DNA of 64,000 nucleotides from Bradyrhizobium nanningense. GTDB lineage: Bacteria > Pseudomonadota > Alphaproteobacteria > Rhizobiales > Xanthobacteraceae. The DNA is taken from the NCBI RefSeq assembly GCF_004114535.1, contig NZ_LBJC01000027.1, positions 1-64,000 on the forward strand, given 5' to 3'. The notes beneath the pieces are model-generated. The model saw only the letters and a list, made by a program, of their open reading frames with translations. It was not told the origin of the DNA and ran no database searches. Shown piece after piece: positions 25,816-34,433 of the stretch. A program made the translations under genes and the position numbers. Position 1 is the first letter of the stretch; every line of letters begins with the position of its first letter.

Positions 25816-26888
25816 GCTGCTGCGGACTTTGATTTCCGATTGGCTTCCAGCCGCCGATCTACAAGGGTTACGATTTCCTCGAGGATTGGATGGCTCATGC
25901 CCCTCTGCGCTGCGACAAGCTGAACCAGTTTGTCCGCCCGTTCGATGTTGGGAGCGCCATTATTCAACGCACGAGCGGCTGACGCGGGACGCGATAGGTC
26001 GTGGGCAGCTGCCGCGTATTTCTCGAAGCTAACCAACTCGTCACGCGAAGCGCCAATACTCACGCACACGTCGAGCACAAAGTCATAGATCGATCGCGAG
26101 GCCTCCAGGTCAGAATAGACGGCCTCTCGTGCCGTTCGCATACCGTCTTCGGTGATGCAGCGATAGTTGCCGGCCATCAGCATCGCCCATTTGGCCAATG
26201 GAACGAACTTGGAATCGTAGAACCGCAGCTTCACCGGCAACTCAATCCTGCCTTCCCTCGTATCGAGCCGCGCGTCGTCGATATCCTGCTCCAACTGTCG
26301 GAGCACCTCGTTTCCCTTCTCGCCATCGAAACGTGCAACCTTGAAATTGGTGGGCAACGTGACCTGAAGTACGTTCACCTTCTCGTCCGGCGGCCTTATC
26401 GCTTGCGGGTCCGGACTGCACAGCGTGATGGTCACTGGATCGAATTCATCCCACACGGCTGGCGCTGTATACGCCGGCTTGAGCAGTTCAGAATTCACTC
26501 CCCGAATGCGCCTCATATAGGGGAGGGGGGGCATGTTCATGATCGAGATGCACGGCACACGCGACATCGCGATGGCTTTCAGGAGTTCTCTAACGCCCGG
26601 CGATCCATACTGTGGCTCCTGCATCGCTAAGCCGACGATGTCGAATTCTCGCGGATCGACGTCTGCGGCGGAAATCGCGGACACTCGGCCGGGTAGGCGC
26701 CGCGAATCGAGTTCGACCGGTTCGCTTCGGCCGCGAACCGGAATCCTGACGCGAAAGCCTTCGGAATTGATAAGGTCCGCCTCTGCCGGCAGGCAAACCA
26801 GCCTAATTGAATGACCGCCAAAGAGGATCTTCGACGCGAGAAGCGAACCGTACGATGCACCCAGGATAAGAATATTGTACTTGGACAT
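25812..26888 (-). CDS. Ketopantoate reductase-like NAD(P)-binding protein
   Basis: 358 residues. The N-terminus (YNILILGASYGSLLASKILF) is a Rossmann nucleotide-binding motif; the C-terminal half (VPLAKWAMLMAGNYRCITED ... DFVLDVCVSIGASRDELVSF) fits the helical substrate-binding domain of the PanE/opine dehydrogenase superfamily. The true panE is unlikely: the core is diverged and the gene is in a dehalogenase operon. It may reduce the 2-oxo or oxidise the 2-hydroxy acid made by dehalogenation. Spacing to the dehalogenase gene is 49 bases. Confidence 0.75.
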   Translation of the reverse strand: MSKYNILILGASYGSLLASKILFGGHSIRLVCLPAEADLINSEGFRVRIPVRGRSEPVELDSRRLPGRVSAISAADVDPREFDIVGLAMQEPQYGSPGVRELLKAIAMSRVPCISIMNMPPLPYMRRIRGVNSELLKPAYTAPAVWDEFDPVTITLCSPDPQAIRPPDEKVNVLQVTLPTNFKVARFDGEKGNEVLRQLEQDIDDARLDTREGRIELPVKLRFYDSKFVPLAKWAMLMAGNYRCITEDGMRTAREAVYSDLEASRSIYDFVLDVCVSIGASRDELVSFEKYAAAAHDLSRPASAARALNNGAPNIERADKLVQLVAAQRGMSHPILEEIVTLVDRRLEANRKSKSAAA

Positions 26889-26937
26889 GGAGCTTCCTTC
26901 AGCTTAATTGTGATATCGTTACCTTGCTGGGTAGTCG

Positions 26938-27684
26938 CTACGCTGGTACGCACGAAATGATCTCGGCAAGTGCCGAGAGTCCATGGGCTCGATAGTCGGG
27001 CTCCAAGCCGTGTTCGTCCATCTGCATGCGCAGAGCCTTGAACATCGTCAGCGGCGGCACAAGATCGTTATTCCGGCAGGCCTCCGCCATCGCGTCAGGC
27101 GACACCCGCTCAATCCAGACCGTGTTCAGGCCAACCGACTTTGCACCGATGGCATCCCATGGATTGGAGGAAACGAACATGACCTCCGCGGGCGTGACGC
27201 CGAGGCGACCTTCGATTAGCGAATAGGCCTCCGGGCTGGGCTTGAATATCCGCTTCGAGTCAATGCTGATGGTTGCGTCGAGGATTGCGTCTAAACCGGT
27301 ATTGCGAACGAGGGTGTTCAGCATATCGGCGCTGCCATTTGATAGTATGGCGAGCTTGTACTGCTTCAGATCAGTCAGGGTCCGCCTCGCGTCCGGATAA
27401 AGATCGAGATGCAGGTACTTGTCCATGATCCGCTCGAACACGGCGGCATCGTACTTCAAACCGAGAGTTCTTAATGTGTATGCGAGCGATTCGCGGGTAA
27501 TGACGGAGAAATCCTCATAGCGACGCATCAAGGAGCGTAACCAGGTGTATTCGAGCTGCTTGATTCGCCAAATCTGCGTGATCATTTCTCCATAGCCCGG
27601 AAATGCCACGTCGGTGATCGAGGCAACCGACTGGATATCGTAAAGGGTACCGTAGGCATCGAAAACAACTGCTTTGATGGTCAC
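26938..27684 (-). CDS. Type II L-2-haloacid dehalogenase (HAD superfamily)
   Basis: 248 residues. The nucleophile motif is FDAYGTLYD (Asp9); Arg40, the SNGS motif (Ser115, Asn116), Lys148-Tyr154 and Ser172/Asn174/Asp177 (VSSNPWD) match the known active-site set and spacing of L-2-haloacid dehalogenases. It would hydrolyse chloroacetate or L-2-chloropropionate-type acids to 2-hydroxy acids. It is downstream of an acetate-type symporter, which fits uptake of the substrate. All key residues are present, so it is probably active. Confidence 0.9.
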   Translation of the reverse strand: MTIKAVVFDAYGTLYDIQSVASITDVAFPGYGEMITQIWRIKQLEYTWLRSLMRRYEDFSVITRESLAYTLRTLGLKYDAAVFERIMDKYLHLDLYPDARRTLTDLKQYKLAILSNGSADMLNTLVRNTGLDAILDATISIDSKRIFKPSPEAYSLIEGRLGVTPAEVMFVSSNPWDAIGAKSVGLNTVWIERVSPDAMAEACRNNDLVPPLTMFKALRMQMDEHGLEPDYRAHGLSALAEIISCVPA

Positions 27685-27749
27685 TGGATTAGCTCTCGTT
27701 CGGGGATGTGGGCGATAACTTCGGACAAAGGAGCATTAGAGGGGCCGGA

Positions 27750-29273
27750 TCACTTTGGTTCTACGCCGGTGTGTACCTGGAACAGGAACGCGTCGAAGCG
27801 CTTTTCATTGTCGAAGTCGCGACCGGCCAACAATGTCCCCAGCACACCACCGAGGAAGCCCAGTGGCAGCGACACGATCGTTGGGTTGACGAGCGGCCAA
27901 AACGCATCTGCCCCGCGCATCGCCGGTCCAATCATTGCCAGCACGACAGACGATACGAGTCCCAGCGTCATTCCGCCGATCACGCCACCTGTATTGAATC
28001 GACGCCAGAAGAGCGACAGCACCAACACTGGAAAGTTGGCGCTTGCCGCTACGCAGATTGCCAGGATCACCAGCACCGCAACGTTGACGCCCTGGGCGAG
28101 AATGCCGAGTGCGATCGCAAGCGTTCCGATCAGAATGGCGCTCGCCCGCGCGATCCAAACTTCCTGTTTGCCTTCTACACGGCCGTGCTTGACCCAGTTG
28201 ACGTAAAAATCATGTGCTATCGCGCTCGATGTCGACAGAGTCAAAGCCGAAACTACTGCCAGGATCGTCGCCACGGCGACCGCGGCGACGAAGCCGAGCA
28301 AGAGATCCCCGCCGGCGCTTCCTTTGCCCCCGCCGAGATACTGGGCAAGCAGGGGAAGCGCGAGATTGCCGCCCTTGTCTGCGGCCCGGATGGTGTCCTG
28401 ACCGAGGAAATCCGCGGCGGCCAAACCGAAAATGGTCGTGCAGACGAAGAAAACACCGGCGAGAAACATTACCCAGACCACGGAACGTCGCGCCGCCTTG
28501 GCATCCGGCACCGTATAGAAGCGTGTCATAACATGGGGCAAACCTGCGAGGCCGAGGACATAGCCCAATCCGAGCGAGATCTGGTCGAACGGGTTCTTCA
28601 GATAATTGCCCGGCAGCAAATAACTTGCCGTGTATTTCTTCTCGGCTTGCTCAAACAGGAGCAACGGGTTGAACCTCACCATCGACAGGATCATCACCAC
28701 AATGATGGCCCCTGCGCTCATCATGAGAACCGCCTTCACGATTTGGACCCATGTTGTCGCAAGCATGCCGCCGAATGCGACATAGACGATCATGCTGATT
28801 CCGACGAAGATCACTGCCCAATCGTACGAAATGCCTGTGAGCAGCCGGACGAGAACTCCCGCGCCTGCCATCTGTGGCATCAGATAGGTGAAGTTTACGA
28901 CGACCGTTCCCGCAATGACGGCGAGAAGCGAGGTTCTGGTTTGCATTCGACTACGGACGATGTCGCCGAGCGTATACTTGCCCGTGTTGCGCATCGGCTC
29001 GGCAATAAGAAAAAGCACGGTGCAGAACGCCACGAGCGGGCCGAGGGCATAAAGCGCTCCGTCCATTCCGTAGAGCGCGGTAAGTCCGCTGAAGCCCAGG
29101 AACGCCGCGGCGCTGCACCAGTCGCCCGCCAGAGCAAAGCCGTTCTGGGCGGCCGTAAGTCCGCTGTCGGCCGCGTAGAAGTCACTGGTTGTCGCCGTTC
29201 GCTTGGCAGCCCAATAGGTGATCCCGATGGTGATCAGCAGTATAACCGCGAAAATTCCCAAAGTGATGTTCAT
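27750..29273 (-). CDS. actP: Sodium:solute symporter, ActP-like (acetate/monocarboxylate)
   Basis: 507 residues with about 13 hydrophobic spans (SSS family). It begins MNITLGIFAVILLITIGITY and has the family core YAADSGLTAAQNGFALAGDW plus RNTGKYTLGDIV. It is preceded by a DUF485 gene with a 4-base gap, the usual yjcH-actP pair. ActP transports acetate and other short carboxylates; in this operon, with a haloacid dehalogenase, uptake of haloacetates or similar acids is likely. The symbol is by family, not by proven substrate. Confidence 0.88.
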   Translation of the reverse strand: MNITLGIFAVILLITIGITYWAAKRTATTSDFYAADSGLTAAQNGFALAGDWCSAAAFLGFSGLTALYGMDGALYALGPLVAFCTVLFLIAEPMRNTGKYTLGDIVRSRMQTRTSLLAVIAGTVVVNFTYLMPQMAGAGVLVRLLTGISYDWAVIFVGISMIVYVAFGGMLATTWVQIVKAVLMMSAGAIIVVMILSMVRFNPLLLFEQAEKKYTASYLLPGNYLKNPFDQISLGLGYVLGLAGLPHVMTRFYTVPDAKAARRSVVWVMFLAGVFFVCTTIFGLAAADFLGQDTIRAADKGGNLALPLLAQYLGGGKGSAGGDLLLGFVAAVAVATILAVVSALTLSTSSAIAHDFYVNWVKHGRVEGKQEVWIARASAILIGTLAIALGILAQGVNVAVLVILAICVAASANFPVLVLSLFWRRFNTGGVIGGMTLGLVSSVVLAMIGPAMRGADAFWPLVNPTIVSLPLGFLGGVLGTLLAGRDFDNEKRFDAFLFQVHTGVEPK

Positions 29274-29277
29274 TGCA

Positions 29278-29589
29278 CTACTCCGCCTTTCGGGAAGCGG
29301 CGGCGGCGCGCGCTGCCAGCGGATCGAACTTGTTTTGGGCGATGAAGCCGTAGGCTATCGCAAGTCCCCATGACAGCAGATAATTGACAGCTATCAGGAC
29401 GAAGCCGAGGTTGACGGAACCGATGATCTTCGTCCCAACGACCCCCTTGTCAAAGGCCGCGAGAATGGTGAGTCCGATGTAACAGGTCATAAACATGACC
29501 GTCATTGGCACGAGATATCGGAGTTTCTCTCCTACCAAGACCCTTATGGAGGCGTGTGCGGCCTCCGGTGACGTCTCAGTGTGGACCAT
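29278..29589 (-). CDS. DUF485 membrane protein (YjcH-like partner of ActP)
   Basis: Start at ATG 29589 (MVHTETSPEAAH) with GGGGAGG just upstream, giving 103 residues. Two membrane spans (LVPMTVMFMTCYIGLTILAA and LGFVLIAVNYLLSWGLAIAY), the standard DUF485 form. Encoded 4 bases before the symporter, with which it is thought to form a complex. Confidence 0.88.
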   Translation of the reverse strand: MVHTETSPEAAHASIRVLVGEKLRYLVPMTVMFMTCYIGLTILAAFDKGVVGTKIIGSVNLGFVLIAVNYLLSWGLAIAYGFIAQNKFDPLAARAAAASRKAE

Positions 29590-29734
29590 GGTCCTCCCCT
29601 TATGTTTTTCAAGCTCGCGCCTTAAATGGCGCCGTGTTTTTGTTCTCACATGCCGCTGCGAGTTCACCCGGCTGAAACAAGCTGGACCGGGATATGCATC
29701 TTTACGAAATGTCCCTTAAGTGACAAAATAAATA

Positions 29735-29757
29735 ATTGCGATGATCACTATCGTAAT
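29735..29757. promoter_or_regulatory. Palindrome in the LysR/symporter divergent region
   Basis: ATTGCGAT and ATCGTAAT are 8-base arms (one mismatch) around a 7-base spacer, of the T-N11-A kind bound by LysR regulators. It lies between the divergent operon and the LysR start at 29780; a start at ATG 29741 would fall inside it. Confidence 0.6.
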
Positions 29758-29779
29758 ATCCGATTATGGAGTTGAACCC

Positions 29780-30661
29780 TTGAACTTCGACATCGATTGC
29801 CTTCGCTCGTTCGTTGTAGTTGCCGACAGCATGAGCGTCTCCCGCGCCGCCGACAGCGTCGGCCGTTCGCAATCGACGGTGAGCCAACAGATAGCGAAGC
29901 TGGAAACTCAGGTGGGCAAGGGCCTGCTGGTTCGTAGGAAAGGGCGCGTAATCGAACTGACCTCGGAAGGAGGCAAGCTGCTGGAATTTGCAAGGCGTAT
30001 CCTGAAGCTTAACGACGAGGCCTACGCATCAATGTCCGACGATGTGCTGATGGGCTCCGTCCGGCTCGGAGTGCCCTACGATTTCTTCGGGCGCAACTTC
30101 GCTACCTGGCTTGCGCAATTTAAGAACAAGCACCCTATGGTCGGGCTGGAGATCGAGGCCAACCAGTCCGAAAATCTGATGAAGCGCAGTGCGCGTGGCG
30201 AATTCGATTTAGCGTTCTTCAAGCAGCCGACCGGAGCTAAAAACGGAATCGTTGCATTGCGCGAGCAACTTGTTTGGGCGAGCGGGCCCAACTACTCGCC
30301 TGACGCACTGAACTCCCTGCCTCTTATCTTGTTTCCGGAGGGCTGCGCGTATCGGCGATTCGCGGTCGCTGCGCTGAAGGAAAGCGGCCGGGACTGGCAT
30401 CTAAGTTTTGTGAGCCCGAGCTTCGAGTGTCTCAAATCGGCAGCCGTGGAAGGCCTCGGTATCACAGTACTTGCACGCGCTTTGGTGACGCCCCCTTTAC
30501 GCGTCGTTCGTCATGGACTGAGATTACCACATCTGCCGAGTGTAGAACTCGTCTACTCGTACGGGCGGCGCAGCAATTCGCGCGTGGTCAGCGAGCTTGC
30601 AAATTATTTGGCTGACAGTCTCACCGACTCCGGGCCGGCCAGTGCAATAGGTTCAGCCTGA
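29780..30661 (+). CDS. LysR family transcriptional regulator
   Basis: TTG 29780 is preferred as start because GGAG lies 8 bases upstream and the protein then begins NFDIDCLRSFVVVADSMSVS, the normal start of the family; ATG 29741 is an alternative. 293 residues: winged helix at 3-65 (AADSVGRSQSTVSQQIAKLE), then the periplasmic-binding-like effector domain. It is divergent from the DUF485-symporter-dehalogenase operon and most likely its regulator. Confidence 0.88.
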   Translation: MNFDIDCLRSFVVVADSMSVSRAADSVGRSQSTVSQQIAKLETQVGKGLLVRRKGRVIELTSEGGKLLEFARRILKLNDEAYASMSDDVLMGSVRLGVPYDFFGRNFATWLAQFKNKHPMVGLEIEANQSENLMKRSARGEFDLAFFKQPTGAKNGIVALREQLVWASGPNYSPDALNSLPLILFPEGCAYRRFAVAALKESGRDWHLSFVSPSFECLKSAAVEGLGITVLARALVTPPLRVVRHGLRLPHLPSVELVYSYGRRSNSRVVSELANYLADSLTDSGPASAIGSA

Positions 30662-30923
30662 ACTTTGCGACCACACATCGTGATTGCTGCTCATTCGCCG
30701 ATGCACAGCGGAACGGGAACTGCGAGACTGCAACAAGCTCCCTACCATGCTTAGTCGGACAGGGACCTCTGTGCCGTCAGACTCGCTGCAGATCCTCAAA
30801 GTCAGAAGAGATGGATGGTCAGCTATTTGGCTGCTGTCTATGAACGTAAAGCAGGCCTGCGACCTACAAATCGATGCGTTCGCATCGGTCTCCTCATACG
30901 GATAGACGCGCAGAGGGAGTCCA

Positions 30924-31370
30924 TCAACTCACGTGGGACGAAGCCGCGGCCCATGCTTCGAAGGACGTATCAGGCTCGTTGGTGCCTTTGAAAACGACGC
31001 TGACGATGCTGACCGATTTCGAGAACGACCGCGTGGAAGGGATTTCGATCATTCCCCAATGTGAGCAACTAATCATGCGCGGAGATCTACCCGAGATGTT
31101 AGAGACGAGATTGATATCTATCAACTCTGCGTACGTCGACTCAGCCGCCCCGATCGTCGCAAAGTCGTTCTCGTCGCCTATAACTCCGCTCGTTCGCGGC
31201 ATAGTACGGATGCAACCGACTCGCGCGTTGCGTTCGGCATGTTCGGCTGGCTCACGATCACGAAGTGCCGTGACGGTGTTCGACACGCTGCCAGCGGCTC
31301 GTTTGATCTGGATGTAGAGTTCTGTAGTAGCGGTGGCGGATTCAGAGATGGGACCAGAAACACGTGACAT
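30924..31370 (-). pseudogene. Decayed AhpD-like carboxymuconolactone decarboxylase family gene
   Basis: The first 36 codons (MSRVSGPISESATATTELYI ...) align with the intact AhpD-like gene at 32701..33237 (MSRLSVPNLETTAGPSGQIY). The middle, which should carry the CxxC...H site, is deleted; the following AERNARVGCIRTMPRTSGVI then GDENDFATIGAAE matches the later part in degraded form. After that the frame is unrelated. A non-functional duplicate. Confidence 0.7.
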
Positions 31371-31454
31371 GGTGACACTCCTTGAGCAGCGACCGATTTG
31401 AAGAGTGACAGTAAGAATCCGCGATGAAAAATTGAATGTCATGAGGTATCATAT

Positions 31455-31474
31455 ACGTGCTCTATCGTCTCAAG
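31455..31474. promoter_or_regulatory. Shared upstream element, copy 1 (decayed module)
   Basis: ACGTGCTCTATCGTCTCAAG corresponds to ATATGCTCCATCGTCTCATG at 33327 and ACATGCTCCTTCGTCTCATC at 42224. It sits between the decayed AhpD-like gene and the AraC relic, in the same place as in the intact module. Confidence 0.6.
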
Positions 31475-31497
31475 CTTGAGGTCTCCGCGAGCGACCC

Positions 31498-31715
31498 ATG
31501 CATTGGCTCAGCCCACATTTCGAGATGATGCTCGCGTGACCCGGATGTGCCCGGCTCTTAGGTCCGCCCGGCGCATCGAAACGGCGGGGCCACGGAAATC
31601 CCGTATCACTCGGCTTCGGCGGATCGGCGGTGCTTGGAGTCGCCGCTGGCGGGCGTCCGCTGCAGCTCACGGTCGGCGACATCCTGCTGGTTCCCGGCAC
31701 ATGTTCAATGATGGA
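31498..31715 (+). pseudogene. Relic of the 5' part of an AraC-type regulator gene
   Basis: The DNA aligns by eye with 33369..33600 of the intact AraC gene: an ATG followed by CATTGGCTCAGCC, then TTCGAGATGATGC, GAAATCCCGTATCAC and GGCGACATCCTGCTGGTTCC, with many indels between. No open frame remains. Together with the AhpD-like pseudogene it is a decayed duplicate of the divergent module at 32701..34400. Confidence 0.65.
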
Positions 31716-32149
31716 AGCGGGCGTCGGTGCCGCCCCGAAATCGCTCCAAGCCTCAACCTCACGATCCGGGCACAGGTCAGGACTCGAAGGGAATCGGTGA
31801 AGACCGGCTTAGCGGGCCGCCTGCTGGAGTTCAGAGGTAGAGGCCGTGGAGAGCCTGCGTTAGCTGGTGGTAGTCGGTGGCGCGATCGCGCGTGGTGCGT
31901 ACCCTCCGCATCAGTGGAGATCTGAGTATCGCGCACCGCCGACGTTGGAGGTGTAGCCGTCCAGGCGTGACGATCTCTTCGAAAGGGACTGCCTTGTTGA
32001 AGATCAGCCGGTACAATGCGATCTATATAAATTCGAGACCCTCTGGGACCGACGTATTCTCCGCCGCACCCGTTCTCCATTACTGAGCGCGCAATCGCCG
32101 GCGAGCGAGAAACTCGCCGGCGACGCGTCGCCATCAGCAGAGTGCCCTC
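31716..32149. other. Gap after AraC relic
   Basis: No gene recognised. It may contain the remaining, unrecognisable part of the AraC relic. A GC-rich inverted stretch (CGCCGGCGAGCG / CTCGCCGGCGACG) near 32095-32125 could form a hairpin but has no T run. Confidence 0.4.
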
Positions 32150-32656
32150 TTAGTGTCGCATCAGGCGAACCACGTCCTGCCTCAGGAGGTAAAGCGAGAC
32201 AGCGAGCAGAACGACGTCCTTCATCAGGAACGGCACGTTGCCGGTCATTGCGGGGAAACCTCCCGCGGCGACGTCCCAGCCTTCCGGCATGAACGGAATG
32301 ATGGTGACTGTCGCGATAAAGGTGCCGGTCGCGCCGAGGGCACCAAGAACGCCGAGCCGCTTGTCCCAGAAGCCTAGGAGCAACAGCGAGCCGAAGGTCC
32401 ACTCCGAGGCGCCCAGGAAATAGCTGGCGCCAGCGTGGCCGAAAACCGGATAGAGCCACCAGATCAGCGGCCCGTTGCTGATGAACGGGACCAGTCTTTC
32501 GAACTCGTACGGAAACCATTTCTGGTAGCCAAAGAAGAAGAACATGATCACCATCGAGGTCCGGACGATGTGGTAATCGAGATCATCCGCAAGCAGGCCG
32601 GACCTGTGCAGCGCGCGGACGAGAGGAGTTTGCGTAGTGTTGGCAAGCGTGGTCAT
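32150..32656 (-). CDS. YkgB/RclC family membrane protein (DUF417)
   Basis: Start at ATG 32656 (MTTLANTTQTPLVRALHRSG) gives 168 residues. DUF417 features: VRTSMVIMFFFFGYQKWFPY, then ISNGPLIWWLYPVFGHAGAS and four membrane spans. E. coli RclC (YkgB) belongs here and protects against reactive chlorine species. The AhpD-like gene 44 bases upstream and the divergent AraC gene support a stress-response role. Confidence 0.85.
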   Translation of the reverse strand: MTTLANTTQTPLVRALHRSGLLADDLDYHIVRTSMVIMFFFFGYQKWFPYEFERLVPFISNGPLIWWLYPVFGHAGASYFLGASEWTFGSLLLLGFWDKRLGVLGALGATGTFIATVTIIPFMPEGWDVAAGGFPAMTGNVPFLMKDVVLLAVSLYLLRQDVVRLMRH

Positions 32657-32700
32657 GGTCGTAATCCTTTCGTGCAAGATCTGACGTGCGCACGGTCGCT

Positions 32701-33237
32701 TCACGCGACCGCGGGGAAGTCGATCTCGGTGTCGTTGATGCGGTTGAAGACGTTGGTGAATACGGTGGTCGCGAACGCCAGGCTGATCTCCACCAGCTGC
32801 GCGTCGCTGTAGCCCGCGGCCTTGATCGCGACGAAATCCTCGTCGCTGACGGTACCCCTGGACTGCGCGAGCTTGCGAACAAAGCCGATGAGCGCGTCGC
32901 GCTTGGCGTCGCCAGTGTGTTGGCCACCAAGGAGCTGCTTCAGCGGCTCCGGCTTCACGCCGGCGAGCTTGGCGAGATGGTTGTGGGCGGCGACACAGTA
33001 ATCACAACCCGCTGCTTCGCTGATCACCAGCTTGATGACCTCCTGATCGGGCTTGCTCAGTGTGCCCGCAGCGAGCACCGCATCGGCGGCGAGCACTGAC
33101 TTGAGGGCTGCGGGACCATGGGCGGCAAGGGCCGCGAAGGTGTTCGGCACGCTGCCGATGGCCTTCTTGATTTGCGCATAGATCTGGCCCGACGGGCCGG
33201 CTGTGGTTTCGAGATTGGGGACTGAGAGGCGGGACAT
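32701..33237 (-). CDS. AhpD-like carboxymuconolactone decarboxylase family protein
   Basis: Start at 33237 (MSRLSVPNLE), 178 residues. The peroxidase-type motif is SEAAGCDYCVAAHNHL: Cys78, Cys81, His85. Such proteins reduce peroxides or disulfides as alkylhydroperoxidases. The gene is divergent from an AraC regulator and upstream of the RclC-like gene. A decayed paralogue is at 30924 and a distant one at 38976. Confidence 0.88.
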   Translation of the reverse strand: MSRLSVPNLETTAGPSGQIYAQIKKAIGSVPNTFAALAAHGPAALKSVLAADAVLAAGTLSKPDQEVIKLVISEAAGCDYCVAAHNHLAKLAGVKPEPLKQLLGGQHTGDAKRDALIGFVRKLAQSRGTVSDEDFVAIKAAGYSDAQLVEISLAFATTVFTNVFNRINDTEIDFPAVA

Positions 33238-33326
33238 GGTGGCACTCCTTTGTGAGGTTTGGTGAACGATCGCGGAGTGACAGTATGACCGCTCCATGAT
33301 ACGTTGAATGCCGCATCTGCTAGATT

Positions 33327-33346
33327 ATATGCTCCATCGTCTCATG
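33327..33346. promoter_or_regulatory. Shared upstream element, copy 2 (intact module)
   Basis: ATATGCTCCATCGTCTCATG, about 90 bases upstream of the AhpD-like gene and 23 bases upstream of the AraC gene start. Similar to elements at 31455 and 42224. Candidate binding site of the AraC protein. Confidence 0.6.
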
Positions 33347-33368
33347 CTGGACGCATTCAGGAGGTCGC

Positions 33369-34400
33369 ATGGATTGGCTTAGCCGGCTGTTCGAGATGAT
33401 GCCGGTCCGGGGGCGGCTAGACTTGCGCTGCTCCTACGGCGCGCCCTGGCGCATCGACCAGGGGCCGGGCGAGGCGAACGAAATCCCGTATCACGCGGTC
33501 GTCGGCGGCTCAGCACTGCTGGAAGATCCGGCTGGTGGCAAGCCGCTGCAGCTGATCGCCGGCGACATCCTTCTGCTCCCTGGAAACCCCCGGCACATCA
33601 TGCACGACGGCAGTGGGGCGCGAGCGAAGCGGGCGCAAAATCACCAGCACCTTAATCTTGTGATCAGTGATAACGCCGGCAGCGGCGAGCGGCTCGATTT
33701 GCTCTGTGGCCATTTTGCGATTGCGCCACCGCACGATCGGCTGCTGCGCAACTATTTGCCGCCGCGTCTGGTGGTGCATGCCGGCACTCGCAGCGGACAG
33801 CCGGCGAGCGCCGCACAACTCGCAGGCCTCGTTTCGCTGATGCGCAATGAAGCGGTAGAGGATCACCTGGGCGGTCGCGCGATGCTGAACGCGCTGTCCA
33901 CGGCGATGTTCGCGCTCGTGCTGCGGCTCGCCAGCGACACCGACGCCGCCCCCCGCGGTCTCCTCGCCCTGGCTGGTCATCCCCGCTTGGCACCGGCCGT
34001 GGCCGCTCTGTTCGACGAGCCTGCGCGCGCATGGTCGCTGCCGGATCTCGCGCGCCTGTGCAGCATGTCGCGGGCCACGTTCGCGCGGCAATTCCAGGAA
34101 AAGCTTGGACGCTCGGCGAGCGATCTCTTGACCGATATCCGGATGACGCTTGCAGCGAACGAGTTGAGGAAACCTTCGATCTCGACGGCTGCGGTGGCGG
34201 AAGCAGTCGGATATCAATCCGAGGCGGCTTTCCAGCGCGCATTCAAAAGCCAAATGGGGATCACTCCCGCCCAATGGCGCAAGGCGCACGAACGGGCGGT
34301 CCTCACCGACGCGATGTCGGTCAGGACCGAAAGAGAGCGGGCCGACGACGAGAACGCCCGGACTGATGCAGCCAGTTTGGTCCGGTGCAACACGTTCTAG
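33369..34400 (+). CDS. AraC family regulator with cupin N-terminus
   Basis: 343 residues. The N-terminal 170 residues (MDWLSRLFEMMPVRGRLDLR ... LIAGDILLLPGNPRHIMHDG) are the cupin sensing domain seen in RclR-like regulators. The double helix-turn-helix is at about 220-310 (WSLPDLARLCSMSRATFARQ ... VAEAVGYQSEAAFQRAFKSQ). It is divergent from the AhpD-rclC-like operon and probably activates it under oxidative or electrophile stress. Confidence 0.88.
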   Translation: MDWLSRLFEMMPVRGRLDLRCSYGAPWRIDQGPGEANEIPYHAVVGGSALLEDPAGGKPLQLIAGDILLLPGNPRHIMHDGSGARAKRAQNHQHLNLVISDNAGSGERLDLLCGHFAIAPPHDRLLRNYLPPRLVVHAGTRSGQPASAAQLAGLVSLMRNEAVEDHLGGRAMLNALSTAMFALVLRLASDTDAAPRGLLALAGHPRLAPAVAALFDEPARAWSLPDLARLCSMSRATFARQFQEKLGRSASDLLTDIRMTLAANELRKPSISTAAVAEAVGYQSEAAFQRAFKSQMGITPAQWRKAHERAVLTDAMSVRTERERADDENARTDAASLVRCNTF

Positions 34401-34433
34401 GCGCACGTTTCGGCATGGCCGCGCCTGGCGCGA

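Noticed and set aside
27708..29345. 545-codon open frame on the plus strand
   Set aside because: It is antisense to the symporter gene; the translation is rich in Arg, His, Gln and Cys without any family pattern, an effect of GC-rich third positions.
33510..34406. 298-codon frame on the minus strand
   Set aside because: Antisense to the AraC regulator, whose domains are clear.
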